Of a DNA stretch of 38,037 nt, positions 23,385 to 33,817 are shown piece by piece. The notes beneath the pieces were generated by a model. It searched no databases. It was not told the origin of the DNA and worked only from the letters and a program-made list of their open reading frames with translations. The position numbers were made by a program, and so were the translations under genes. The stretch's first letter is position 1, and the number at the start of each line of letters is the position of its first letter. The stretch comes from Rhodospirillaceae bacterium (GTDB taxonomy: Bacteria > Pseudomonadota > Alphaproteobacteria > UBA828), in the NCBI GenBank assembly GCA_018666805.1, contig JABIXB010000019.1, positions 1 to 38,037 of the forward strand. Reading direction: 5' to 3'.

Positions 23385-25311
23385 ATTTCGCATCAACAGA
23401 ACATACGCGGTCGCCACTTTCGATGTGGCAATGGCGGCAATTTCATTCACGGTGGCGCTGTTGTTGCGCCGTGGCATCGGCAATTTTTGGCACGAATCGA
23501 GCGGCTTTTTCGTTGAAGGCATCGCCGCTTTCTGTGTCATTTCGGCGATTGTTTTCTGGCGCATGCGCATCTATCGCGGTTTTTGGCGCTACACCTCGTC
23601 GCGCGACGTCGCCAAGATCGGCTGGGCCGCCGGCATTGTCGTTCTGATATTTGTCGCACTGTTGTTTGCCGCGACGCGCCTTGAAGCCTATCCGCGCTCG
23701 GCCCTGCCGATAGACTTTCTTGTCCTCGTGGCACTTCTCGCCGGCCCGCGCATCCTCTATCGCAGCTTTATGGAACGCGGCCTGAGAGGCTTCTTCCAAC
23801 GCGGCAATGACGAGCACCGCATTCCGGTTCTGCTGCTCGGCGCGGGCGACGATGCCGAATTGTTCATGCGCGCCAGTCTGAGCGGCAGTGCGGCGAACTA
23901 CCGCGTGGTCGGATTGATCGACGATGAGGAAGGCAAGATCGGCAGCCATATTCACGGCGTCAGGGTATATGGCCCGGCGCGCGAATTGACCACCATCGTG
24001 CGCGCCCTCAAACAGCGCGGCACCCAGCCGCAACGCCTGATCCTGACCTCCGACAGCTTCGACCCCGACCGCTTGCGCGATGTTCTTGATGCGGCGGAGG
24101 GTCTCGCCCTGCCGCTCTCGCGCCTGCCGCGCATGACCGATTTTCATACCGAGGACAGCTCGGCCATTAATATCAAGCCGGTGGCGATTGAAGATTTGCT
24201 CGGGCGCCCACAGGCAGCGCTCGACAGCAAGGAAATGGCCGCCCTGATTCGTGGGCGGCGCGTCTGCGTCACCGGCGCCGGCGGCTCGATCGGCTCGGAG
24301 CTGTGCCGCCAGATCGCCGGCCATGAGCCGGCCCATATGACGCTGATCGATAGTTCGGAATTCAATCTCTACACCATCGATATGGAGCTTTCCGAGAGCC
24401 ACACGCATATTTCACGCACCATGGTGCTCGGCGATGTGCGCGATAAGGGGCGCCTGAACTCGACTTTCGAGGCCGCGCGCCCGCAATTGGTGTTTCATGC
24501 CGCGGCGCTCAAACATGTGCACATGGTCGAGGCCAACCCCAATGAAGGGGTGCTCACCAATGTCCTTGGCACACGCAATGTCGCCGATTGCTGCGTCGCG
24601 CACGGCGTTGCCGTGATGGTGCTGATCTCAAGCGACAAGGCGGTCAACCCGACCAACGTCATGGGCGCGACAAAACGCATCGCCGAGAGCTATTGCCAGG
24701 CGCTCGGCCTGTCGCTCGCCGCCAAGGGCGATGCGCACACCCGCCTGGTGACGGTGCGCTTCGGCAATGTCCTGGCTTCGTCCGGCTCGGTGGTGCCACT
24801 GTTTCAGCGGCAAATCGCCGCCGGCGGCCCGGTCACCGTGACCGACCCCGAGGTCAGTCGCTATTTCATGACCACACGCGAAGCCGTACAGCTTGTGCTG
24901 CAGGCCTCGGCGCTCGGTGCGCGCGGCGCCGGCGGCGAGATATTCGTGCTCGATATGGGCGAGCCGGTGCTGATCAAGGATTTGGCCAGCCAGATGATCC
25001 GCCTCGCCGGGTTGAAGCCGGGGAAAAATATCGAGATCGTCTATACCGGTTTGCGGCCGGGCGAAAAAATGGCCGAAGAACTTTTTCATGAGAAAGAGCC
25101 GCTGCGCGAGACATCGGTCGCCGGCCTGCAGCGCGCCGCCTCGCGCCCGACCGATCTCAGCCAACTGCAGACGCAAATTGAACGCCTCTGCGCGGCGGCA
25201 AATGCGCGCGACAGCGAAGCTACCCGTGCGGAAATCAGTGTTATCGTTCCCGAATTTCACGCCAGCGAAACAAAACCCAACAGCGCCACCGGCCAACGCG
25301 CCGCCCAGTGA
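23374..25311 (+). CDS. Membrane NDP-sugar 4,6-dehydratase, CapD/WbpM/PglF family
   Basis: 645 residues from the ATG at 23374. The track start at 23299 lies within the previous gene. The N-terminal 130 or so residues carry four membrane segments. A CoA-binding-like Rossmann domain follows (IPVLLLGAGDDAELFMRASL, VVGLIDDEEGKIG). The C-terminal catalytic SDR (about 300-600) has RRVCVTGAGGSIGSELCRQI, FHAAALKHVHMVE, SSDKAVNPTNVMGATKRIAE with Met replacing the SDR Tyr as in this family, VRFGNVLASSGSVVPLF and GEPVLIKDLASQMIRLAG. It converts UDP-GlcNAc to UDP-4-keto-6-deoxy-GlcNAc at the membrane, probably feeding the adjacent WecA-like transferase. purH follows 29 bp later. Confidence 0.92.
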   Translation: MQTRFRINRTYAVATFDVAMAAISFTVALLLRRGIGNFWHESSGFFVEGIAAFCVISAIVFWRMRIYRGFWRYTSSRDVAKIGWAAGIVVLIFVALLFAATRLEAYPRSALPIDFLVLVALLAGPRILYRSFMERGLRGFFQRGNDEHRIPVLLLGAGDDAELFMRASLSGSAANYRVVGLIDDEEGKIGSHIHGVRVYGPARELTTIVRALKQRGTQPQRLILTSDSFDPDRLRDVLDAAEGLALPLSRLPRMTDFHTEDSSAINIKPVAIEDLLGRPQAALDSKEMAALIRGRRVCVTGAGGSIGSELCRQIAGHEPAHMTLIDSSEFNLYTIDMELSESHTHISRTMVLGDVRDKGRLNSTFEAARPQLVFHAAALKHVHMVEANPNEGVLTNVLGTRNVADCCVAHGVAVMVLISSDKAVNPTNVMGATKRIAESYCQALGLSLAAKGDAHTRLVTVRFGNVLASSGSVVPLFQRQIAAGGPVTVTDPEVSRYFMTTREAVQLVLQASALGARGAGGEIFVLDMGEPVLIKDLASQMIRLAGLKPGKNIEIVYTGLRPGEKMAEELFHEKEPLRETSVAGLQRAASRPTDLSQLQTQIERLCAAANARDSEATRAEISVIVPEFHASETKPNSATGQRAAQ

Positions 25312-25340
25312 GCGTCCAGCAGCCAGCATAGAGAAACCAA

Positions 25341-26942
25341 ATGACAAAAAAAGACTCCGGCCCCTGTGATCACTGCCCCATTTCCCGCGCTCTCCTTTCG
25401 GTATCCGACAAATCGGGCCTCGCGGAGTTTGGAAAATTTCTGAGCGCGCAGGGCGTTGAAATCCTTTCCACCGGCGGCACCGCGCAGACGCTGCGCGACG
25501 CTGGCATCGATGTGAAAGATGTTTCCGAGCATACCCAGTTTCCGGAAATGCTCGACGGCCGGGTAAAAACCCTGCACCCGAAAGTGCATGGCGGCATCCT
25601 CGGCATGCGTGACAACCCGGCGCATCAGGAAGCCATGCAGGCACATGACATCCAGCCGATCGATTTGGTGGTGGTCAATCTCTATCCGTTCGAGCAGACG
25701 GTGGCCGGCGGCGGCGACTTCGACGACTGTATCGAGAATATCGATATCGGCGGCCCCGCCCTGATCCGCGCCGCGGCCAAAAATCACCGCGACGTGGCGG
25801 TGGTGGTCGAGAGCGCCGACTATCAAAAGATCATGGCTGAAATGAGCGAACTTAACGGCGCGACATCGGCTGGTTTGCGCCGCTCGCTCGCGGCCAAGGC
25901 CTATGCGCGCACAGGCGCCTATGATTCCGCCATCGCCGCTTGGTTTGCCGGCCAGGAGGGCGAGCGCTTTCCCGAGCGCCTGTCTTTTTCAGCCCGGCGC
26001 CGGCAAATGCTGCGCTACGGCGAGAACCCGCATCTCGGCGCCGCCTTCTATAGCGGCGGCGCAGACCGCCCGGGTGTCGCCAGCGCCAAGCAAATTCAGG
26101 GCAAGGAGCTGAGCTACAATAATCTCAACGACACCGACGCCGCCTTCGAGCTGGTGGCGGAATTCGATACTCCCGCCATTGCCATCATCAAGCACGCCAA
26201 TCCGTGCGGCACGGCGCTCGGCGCCGACCTGAAAGAGGCCTATCTGAAAGCGCTGGCCTGTGATCCGGTTAGTGCGTTCGGTGGCATCGTCGCCGCCAAC
26301 CGGCCGCTTGATGGCGCCGTCGCCGAAGAGATTGCCAAGCTGTTCGCCGAAGTGGTGATCGCACCGGATGCGGATGCGGCGGCGCTGGAAGCGCTTGCGG
26401 CCAAGAAGAATCTGCGCGTGCTGTTGACCGGCGCGATGCCCGATCCCGGTTCGCCCGGCATGACGATCAGGCAGTTAAGCGGCGGCTATCTGGCGCAGGA
26501 GCGTGACAATGGCCGCATCCAGCGCGAGGACCTTAAGACGGTGACCAAGCGGAGCCCCAGCGCGGCCGAGCTTGAAGACCTGATCTTCGCCTTCCGCATC
26601 TGCAAGCATGTCAAATCAAACGCCATTATTTACGTCAAGAACGGCGCCACGGTCGGCGTCGGCGCAGGCCAGATGAGCCGGGTTGATTCGTCGCGCATCG
26701 CCGCCTTGAAAGCGGCCGAAGCCGGCCAGGCGGCGGGCCTCGAACAATCTCCGGCGATCGGCTCGGTGGTCGCGTCGGACGCCTTCTTTCCCTTTGCCGA
26801 CGGCCTCATTGCCGCCGCCGAAGCGGGCGCCACGGCGATCATTCAACCGGGCGGCTCGATGCGCGATGAGGAAGTGATTGCAGCGGCGGATGAGAAGGGC
26901 CTGGCCATGGTGTTCACCGGCATGCGCCACTTCCGCCACTAA
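25341..26942 (+). CDS. purH: Bifunctional AICAR formyltransferase / IMP cyclohydrolase
   Basis: A 533-residue enzyme catalysing the last two steps of de novo IMP synthesis. The N-terminal MGS-like IMP cyclohydrolase domain (about 12-200) has [55 protein letters not shown] and [17 protein letters not shown]. The C-terminal transformylase (about 205-533) has [76 protein letters not shown] and the terminal [10 protein letters not shown]. Length and motifs are normal. A housekeeping gene 29 bp behind a polysaccharide cassette marks the edge of the island. Read-through from the glycan operon is possible. Confidence 0.97.
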   Translation: MTKKDSGPCDHCPISRALLSVSDKSGLAEFGKFLSAQGVEILSTGGTAQTLRDAGIDVKDVSEHTQFPEMLDGRVKTLHPKVHGGILGMRDNPAHQEAMQAHDIQPIDLVVVNLYPFEQTVAGGGDFDDCIENIDIGGPALIRAAAKNHRDVAVVVESADYQKIMAEMSELNGATSAGLRRSLAAKAYARTGAYDSAIAAWFAGQEGERFPERLSFSARRRQMLRYGENPHLGAAFYSGGADRPGVASAKQIQGKELSYNNLNDTDAAFELVAEFDTPAIAIIKHANPCGTALGADLKEAYLKALACDPVSAFGGIVAANRPLDGAVAEEIAKLFAEVVIAPDADAAALEALAAKKNLRVLLTGAMPDPGSPGMTIRQLSGGYLAQERDNGRIQREDLKTVTKRSPSAAELEDLIFAFRICKHVKSNAIIYVKNGATVGVGAGQMSRVDSSRIAALKAAEAGQAAGLEQSPAIGSVVASDAFFPFADGLIAAAEAGATAIIQPGGSMRDEEVIAAADEKGLAMVFTGMRHFRH

Positions 26943-26986
26943 CGTGACACGACCATAAAGCCGCCATAAGCAATCGGCACCTCCCT

Positions 26987-27083
26987 CCGGAATGCTTCAT
27001 GCATTCCGGCAAGCGCGACTGCGCGCCCGAGTTAATACGAGGTAGCCAAGGGAGTGGACGCGACCCGCCCGGCGTCTGAGGGA
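26987..27083. repeat. Intergenic repeat, copy A (97 bp) at the purH/gdhB convergent junction
   Basis: It begins with a perfect 9-bp stem, CCGGAATGC / GCATTCCGG, around TTCAT. It then continues through an 18-nt core identical to copy B (GCGCCCGAGTTAATACGA) and ends ...GGCGTCTGAGGGA, 10 bp before the stop of the convergent NAD-GDH gene. By hand alignment it is roughly four-fifths identical to copy B at 33715-33810. Confidence 0.75.
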
Positions 27084-27093
27084 TCACTTATTA

Positions 27094-30000
27094 TTAAGCG
27101 ACGATCAGCTCGCGCATGTGGCGGTTGGCGAGGGCGAGCTTGGCGAGGTCGAGCGCACCGGCGCTTCGGAGATCTTCGAACAATGCCGTCGCGCGCTCGA
27201 ACACGCCTTCATTGTCCGCCACCCAATTTTCCACCGCATCTTCCGGCGCGCTGCCTTCCGAGGCGACCAGCACGGTACGGCAGAGGGCACGCTGCTGCGA
27301 ATATAGATCCTCGATAATGGCGGCAACCGCGCGGTGCTGCCAGTGATCGCCGGCGAGCAAGGGCTGGGCGCCATCGCGCAGCCATTCGAGATTGAAGCGC
27401 GCGCCGAGTTGAAAATAAACTGCCGCCGTGGTCGGCACGGAAAGCTCGGATTGGCGCGCCACCTCGACAATATCGCAAGCCGGGATCATCGCCTCGACCG
27501 AGGCGACGAGGCGGGCCAGCTTGTCAGGAACGCCGGTCTTGCCGAATTTGGTCTGGCGCGCACCCATATTGGCCAACCCCGCTGGCGAGAGCACGGTTTC
27601 AATCACGCCCTCCAATTCGGCAACGCCAGTCCCGAAATCGGCGATGGCGCGCGAGACATCGAGCGGACGCGGCCGATTGCTCAACAGCCACATGGTATGG
27701 TGCGTCAACAGTTTGTGAAATTCGCCAAACATGTCGAGCTGCACGTCGCTGGCAATCTTGTTGTCGAGCGCCTCAATCGTCTGCCAACTGCGCCGCAATT
27801 GATTGACATTGCGCGCCGCCAAATAGGCGCGCGCCACATCGCCCTGGCCACAGAGCCGTTCCTCGACCACCTCGGTGACGAAGCAAACGCCGGCGCGGTT
27901 GACCAAGCTGTTGGCCACCGATGTGGCAATGATCTCACGCCGCAGGCGATGGCCTTCAATACCGCCGACATGCTCGGCGCGCAGCGGGGCGGGAAAATAG
28001 AGCATCAGATCATCGCCGAGATGAGAATCTTCCGGCACATCGCTTTCCAGCAAACCATCGTTGAGCGACATTTTTGCGTGCGCCAAAAGCACGGAGATTT
28101 CCGGCCGGGTCATGCCCTGGCCGGCGTTCGCCCGCTCAATGAGCTCGTCTTCGCTGGGCAAGCCCTCGACTTCGCGGTCGAGCTGGCCACGGCGTTCGAG
28201 CGTGCGCATCAGCCGGGCATGTGAATCGAGGCGTTCCGGCGCATGTGCGGCCTCGGCACTCACCGCCTGGCTTTGCAGATAATTATTGCGCAACACCAGC
28301 GCCGCGACTTCATCGGTCATGCGGTGCAGGAGCTCGTTGCGCTCTTCCTTGTTGATCGCGCCCTCGGTTATCGGGTTGGCAAGGGCAATCTTGATGTTGA
28401 CCTCATGGTCCGAACAATCCACCCCGGCGGAATTGTCGAGCGCATCGCTGTTGATCTTACCGCCGGCGGCGGCGAACTCGATCCGCGCCGCCTGGGTCAG
28501 AGCCAGATTGGCGCCCTCGCCGATGACGCGGCAGCGCAGCTCCGAGGCCGCCGCGCGCACCGACGCATTGACCCGGTCACCGATCTCGCCATCACGCTCG
28601 CCACTGGCGCGGACAAAACAACCGATGCCGCCGAACCACAGTAAATCCGCCTCGGCGCGCAAGATGGCGGAGATCAGCTGGTTGGGCGTCAGCGATTCTT
28701 CCTCAACGGCAAAGCAGGCGCGCGCCTCAGCCGTCAAAATTACCGATTTCGCGCTCCGTTCGGCAATAAAGCCGCCGACCGACAGGCCCTGGTAATCGCT
28801 CCAATCGGAGCGCTCCTGGTAAAACAGACGCTTGCGCTCTTGAAAGCTGGCTTTGGCATCGGGATTGGGGTCGACGAAAATATGGCGATGGTTAAACGCC
28901 GCAAGCAGGCGGATATGTTCGGATTGCAGCATGCCATTGCCGAATACATCGCCGGCCATATCGCCAATACCGATGACGCTAAAATCCTCGCTCTGGATAT
29001 TGCGGCCGAGCTCGCGGAAATGGCGCTTCACCGATTCCCACGCGCCGCGCGCGGTGATGCCCATCTTCTTGTGGTCATAGCCATCGCGCCCACCCGAGGC
29101 AAAAGCATCGCCCAGCCAGAAGCCGCGATCGATCGCCAATTCGTTGGCGATGTCGGAGAAGCTGGCGGTGCCCTTGTCGGCAGCGACGACAAGATAGGGA
29201 TCGTCCTCGTCAAAGCGCACCACATCAATGGGCGGAATGATGATATCGCCTTCGCGGTTATCGGTTATATCGAGCAGGCCGGAAATGAAAAGCTTGTAGC
29301 ATTCGATCGCTTCGGTGTGCAGCGCCTCGCGCTCCGCCGGCGGCCGCTTGACGACAAAGCCGCCCTTGGCGCCAACCGGCACGATGACCGCATTCTTGAC
29401 CATTTGCGCCTTCATCAGGCCAAGCACTTCAGTGCGAAAATCCTCGCGCCGGTCGGACCAGCGGATGCCGCCGCGCGCCACTTTTCCACCGCGCAAATGC
29501 ACGCCTTCGACGCGCGGCGAATAGACAAATATCTCGACCAACGGCCGGGGCGCCGGCAAATCCTCAAGCTCGCGCGAATCCAACTTGATGGCCAAATAAG
29601 ACTTACTGCCGCCGGCGGCCGTTTGCTGAAAATAATTAGTGCGCAGGGCCGAATCGATGACATTGAGAAAACGCCGCAAGATGCGATCTTCGTCGAGGCT
29701 GGCAACACCATCGAGCGCCGTTAAAATATTACTGCGCAATGTTTCGGTATTGCCGTTCGGCCCGCCCGCCGGGTCGAAGCGCGCGACGAACAGCTCGGCC
29801 AGAGAGGCGGAAATAGATGCGTTGCGAGCCAGCGTCTCTTCCATATAGGGCTGGCTGAAGGGGATGCCCGCCTGGCGCAAATATTTGCTCACCGCGCGCA
29901 GGATCGCGACCTCACGCCACTGCATGCCGGTGCGGATGACCAAATGATTGAAGCCGTCATCTTCGGCATCGCCGGCCCATATGCGGGCAAAGGTTTCCTG

Positions 30001-31977
30001 AAAGGATGGCCCGATCTTGGCAATCTCTATGTCGCGTCCGCCCTGCTCCGTCATCGTAAGGTCATGCACCCAAACAGTGTGGCTGCCATTGTCCAATTTG
30101 GCGTCCAATTTGGCCGGCCGGATTCGGTAAGGCCGCTCGCTTACCACGCGCAAACCTAAATTCTCCAGACTCGGCAGCAGGTCGGAGAGCGGAATCGGTG
30201 TGTCCACATGATAAATTTTGAAATTGACCGTCGTCTTATCGTCCTCGGGCCGGCGATAGAGCGACATGGCAATTGTTTCACCGCCAACGACTTGCTCGAC
30301 CCTGGCAACATCTTCAGAGGCGGCACGCGGCGAAAAATCTTCCTTATAGGAAGCCGGGAAAACGTCGCCATAGCGTTGGAAAAGGACGCGCTGGTGATCG
30401 CTATCAAAGCGCTCGCCAATTTCCGAGTTGAGCTGGTCGCGCCACGAGCGCGCCGTTTCGGCAATGTGAGCCTCGATCGCGGCAAGATCATAATCGGGGA
30501 TATTGCCGGGCGTGGTTTCAATAAGGAAATGCAGCCGCGCCAAGGGCGAATCGCCGACCTCCGCCGCATAGCTTTGACAATTGCCGGCAAAAGCCGCCGC
30601 CAATATTTTCTCAACACGCTTGCGCAAATCGGTGTTGTAACGGTCGCGCAATAGATAAACCAAGCACGAGACAAAGCGCTCGAACGGGTCGCGGCGCACG
30701 AACAGCCTGGTCTGTTGCATGGTCTCGGCATTGATAATGCCGAGGCTTAAGGCAAGCAGGTCTTGCGCACTGATTTGAAATAATTCATCGCGCGGCAGCG
30801 ATTCGAGGACATGCTCGAGCGCCTTCTGGTTATGGCCGCCGACGGTGAATTTGGACTGCTCCAGGACATGGCGCACTTTGCGGCGCAACACCGGGATATG
30901 ATTGACGCTGCGGCTATAGGCGGTCGATGTGAAGAGGCCCATGAAGCGCCGTTCGGCACAGACGCGCCCCTCGGCGTCATAAATTTTCACGCCGATGGAA
31001 TCCATCGCCACCGGGCGGTGCACGCGCGACCGTTTGGCGGATTTGGTGATCATCAGCAAATTGGGTGAGGCGTAGAATTCGAGCGCTTCGGGCGGCAGCT
31101 TGTCCGACCAGGCGCCGAGCGGACGCACCGCCGGATCGCGCAACACGCCGATCCCCGAATCAGGTGAAACCTGGTAGCGGAAATCACCCTCGGCAACATT
31201 GGCGATATCGTATTCGCGGTAGCCGAGAAGGGTGAAATGGTTCTCCGACATCCAATTCAAAAAGGCGATTGCTTCTTCGGTCTCCGCCTCAGGCACCCCT
31301 GGCGGCGGCTTTTGCCCAAGCAGCGCCACCGTGTCTGCAAGGCGGGCCAACATACTTTTCCAGCCGGTCACCACGGCATGCACATCGTCGAGCACTTCGA
31401 TCAAGCCGCGCTCTAATTCCATCAGCGCGGTCTCACTGGCGCAGCGGTCAATCTCGATTAGAACGCAGGATTCGAGATGAGCGCTGCCATTGCCGATCGC
31501 GCTTTGCACATCGCTCAGCATCCCCGCATCATCGCGGCCGATTCGCAGTACCGGGTGAATCAGACGGTGAATGGTCAATTGTTGGTCGGCTAGATAGGCG
31601 GCGGTCGAATCGATGATGAACGGCATATCGTCATTCAGCATCGCCACGACGGTATGGCGGGATTGCCAGCCATCGATCTCCTGCGTCGGGTTGTAGACGC
31701 GCAGCTTCAGCGTACCGAGGGCGCGCTCCTGGACGAAGCGCCACTGCGCCAGTGCCATTGCGGTGAGCGTTTCATCGCCGGCCACGGCCAGGCTTTCGAG
31801 CGGAAGAGCGGCATAAAACGCCTGCACAAATGCGCTGGCATCGCGCGCGCGCTGCTTCGGCAGTTTTTCGCATACCGCCTCTGCGACCGAACTCAGGAAG
31901 TCACGCGTGCCCTCCGATAAAGCCAAATCCACTTTATTCGGTTGTGCCGATGTTTCGCTGGACAAATCATTAACCAT
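27094..31977 (-). CDS. gdhB: NAD-specific glutamate dehydrogenase, large 180-kDa class
   Basis: A 1,627-residue enzyme that oxidatively deaminates glutamate to 2-oxoglutarate and ammonia with NAD. The size and N-terminal region (ACT-like segments such as HTVVAMLNDDMPFIIDSTAAYLA and FLNWMSENHFTLLGYREYD) are typical of the GDH-180 class of proteobacteria and actinobacteria. The catalytic core lies around residues 780-1250, with GGIRWSDRREDFRTEVLGLMKAQMVKNAVIVPVGAKGGFVVK (active-site Lys near 870). Further on are IGIGDMAGDVFGNGMLQSEHIRL and FVDPNPDAKASF. The C-terminus, LVNRAGVCFVTEV and beyond, is helical and family-specific. It is divergent from the small GDH gene, with 267 bp between starts, and convergent with purH. 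Confidence 0.96.
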   Translation of the reverse strand: MVNDLSSETSAQPNKVDLALSEGTRDFLSSVAEAVCEKLPKQRARDASAFVQAFYAALPLESLAVAGDETLTAMALAQWRFVQERALGTLKLRVYNPTQEIDGWQSRHTVVAMLNDDMPFIIDSTAAYLADQQLTIHRLIHPVLRIGRDDAGMLSDVQSAIGNGSAHLESCVLIEIDRCASETALMELERGLIEVLDDVHAVVTGWKSMLARLADTVALLGQKPPPGVPEAETEEAIAFLNWMSENHFTLLGYREYDIANVAEGDFRYQVSPDSGIGVLRDPAVRPLGAWSDKLPPEALEFYASPNLLMITKSAKRSRVHRPVAMDSIGVKIYDAEGRVCAERRFMGLFTSTAYSRSVNHIPVLRRKVRHVLEQSKFTVGGHNQKALEHVLESLPRDELFQISAQDLLALSLGIINAETMQQTRLFVRRDPFERFVSCLVYLLRDRYNTDLRKRVEKILAAAFAGNCQSYAAEVGDSPLARLHFLIETTPGNIPDYDLAAIEAHIAETARSWRDQLNSEIGERFDSDHQRVLFQRYGDVFPASYKEDFSPRAASEDVARVEQVVGGETIAMSLYRRPEDDKTTVNFKIYHVDTPIPLSDLLPSLENLGLRVVSERPYRIRPAKLDAKLDNGSHTVWVHDLTMTEQGGRDIEIAKIGPSFQETFARIWAGDAEDDGFNHLVIRTGMQWREVAILRAVSKYLRQAGIPFSQPYMEETLARNASISASLAELFVARFDPAGGPNGNTETLRSNILTALDGVASLDEDRILRRFLNVIDSALRTNYFQQTAAGGSKSYLAIKLDSRELEDLPAPRPLVEIFVYSPRVEGVHLRGGKVARGGIRWSDRREDFRTEVLGLMKAQMVKNAVIVPVGAKGGFVVKRPPAEREALHTEAIECYKLFISGLLDITDNREGDIIIPPIDVVRFDEDDPYLVVAADKGTASFSDIANELAIDRGFWLGDAFASGGRDGYDHKKMGITARGAWESVKRHFRELGRNIQSEDFSVIGIGDMAGDVFGNGMLQSEHIRLLAAFNHRHIFVDPNPDAKASFQERKRLFYQERSDWSDYQGLSVGGFIAERSAKSVILTAEARACFAVEEESLTPNQLISAILRAEADLLWFGGIGCFVRASGERDGEIGDRVNASVRAAASELRCRVIGEGANLALTQAARIEFAAAGGKINSDALDNSAGVDCSDHEVNIKIALANPITEGAINKEERNELLHRMTDEVAALVLRNNYLQSQAVSAEAAHAPERLDSHARLMRTLERRGQLDREVEGLPSEDELIERANAGQGMTRPEISVLLAHAKMSLNDGLLESDVPEDSHLGDDLMLYFPAPLRAEHVGGIEGHRLRREIIATSVANSLVNRAGVCFVTEVVEERLCGQGDVARAYLAARNVNQLRRSWQTIEALDNKIASDVQLDMFGEFHKLLTHHTMWLLSNRPRPLDVSRAIADFGTGVAELEGVIETVLSPAGLANMGARQTKFGKTGVPDKLARLVASVEAMIPACDIVEVARQSELSVPTTAAVYFQLGARFNLEWLRDGAQPLLAGDHWQHRAVAAIIEDLYSQQRALCRTVLVASEGSAPEDAVENWVADNEGVFERATALFEDLRSAGALDLAKLALANRHMRELIVA

Positions 31978-32000
31978 GACTAGATCGTACGCCCGTGAGA

Positions 32001-32029
32001 TTACCTAAGATTTAATGAAATACTATAAT
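32001..32029 (+). promoter_or_regulatory. Possible promoter upstream of gdhA
   Basis: A perfect TATAAT (32024-32029) lies 17 bp after TTACCT (32001-32006), in an AT-rich patch of the divergent gdhB-gdhA region. This would give a leader of about 210 nt. The -35 box is weak, so the call is tentative. Confidence 0.3.
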
Positions 32030-32244
32030 TTGTAGGGTCTTTGATGGTTAACAAATATAACTCGACGGCTCGTCACATGGGGGCTTAAATAGGAACTAAG
32101 ATTTGCTGTATAAGAAAGTCTTCGTTGATTCGAATGGCAGCGCGCGGGCTGCCGTTCTGGGTTTATGGCCTTGGCGTCAGGACGCCAAGATTGGCTCCAG
32201 CGAAGCAAACGAACATAAATTATCGTCCAATAGGGAGGAATAAG

Positions 32245-33618
<1,374 letters not shown>

Positions 33619-33648
33619 AGTTTGAATTCAGGAGATCATCCGAAATAA

Positions 33649-33686
33649 AGGGGCGCTGCTTCAATAGGCAGCGCCCCTAATTTTTT
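33649..33686 (+). terminator. Rho-independent terminator of gdhA
   Basis: A perfect 11-bp stem, AGGGGCGCTGC / GCAGCGCCCCT, with an 8-nt loop (TTCAATAG), followed by AA and six Ts. It lies 31 bp after the gdhA stop. Confidence 0.92.
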
Positions 33687-33714
33687 GCGCTGAGTTGTCC
33701 GGCGGCACCACCAA

Positions 33715-33810
33715 CCGGAATGCGTTTAGCGTTCCGGCAAGCGAGACTTCGCGCCCGAGTTAATACGACGCAGCCAAGCGCGCGGATGCGCGCGCCCGGC
33801 GTTTGAGGGA
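33715..33810. repeat. Intergenic repeat, copy B (96 bp) at the gdhA/lsrF convergent junction
   Basis: It begins with stem CCGGAATGC / GCGTTCCGG (one G-T wobble) around GTTTA, then TCCGGCAAGCG, the shared core GCGCCCGAGTTAATACGA, CAGCCAAG, and ends CGCCCGGCGTTTGAGGGA, 7 bp before the stop of the minus-strand LsrF-like gene. The strand and internal order match copy A. The loop differs but the stem is kept by the wobble. Confidence 0.75.
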
Positions 33811-33817
33811 GCAACCA

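Noticed and set aside
23443-25644. Two minus-strand ORFs of 321 and 338 residues opposite the CapD-like gene
   Set aside because: Both lie over strongly conserved dehydratase motifs and show no domain of their own.
26987-27009. Copy A hairpin as an ordinary intrinsic terminator for purH
   Set aside because: The stem is not followed by a T run, and the similarity to copy B extends well beyond the hairpin. I list it as a repeat instead.
27334-29724. Plus-strand ORFs of 296 and 294 residues inside the NAD-GDH gene
   Set aside because: Antisense shadows of the 1,627-residue gene, in the usual GC3-driven frame.
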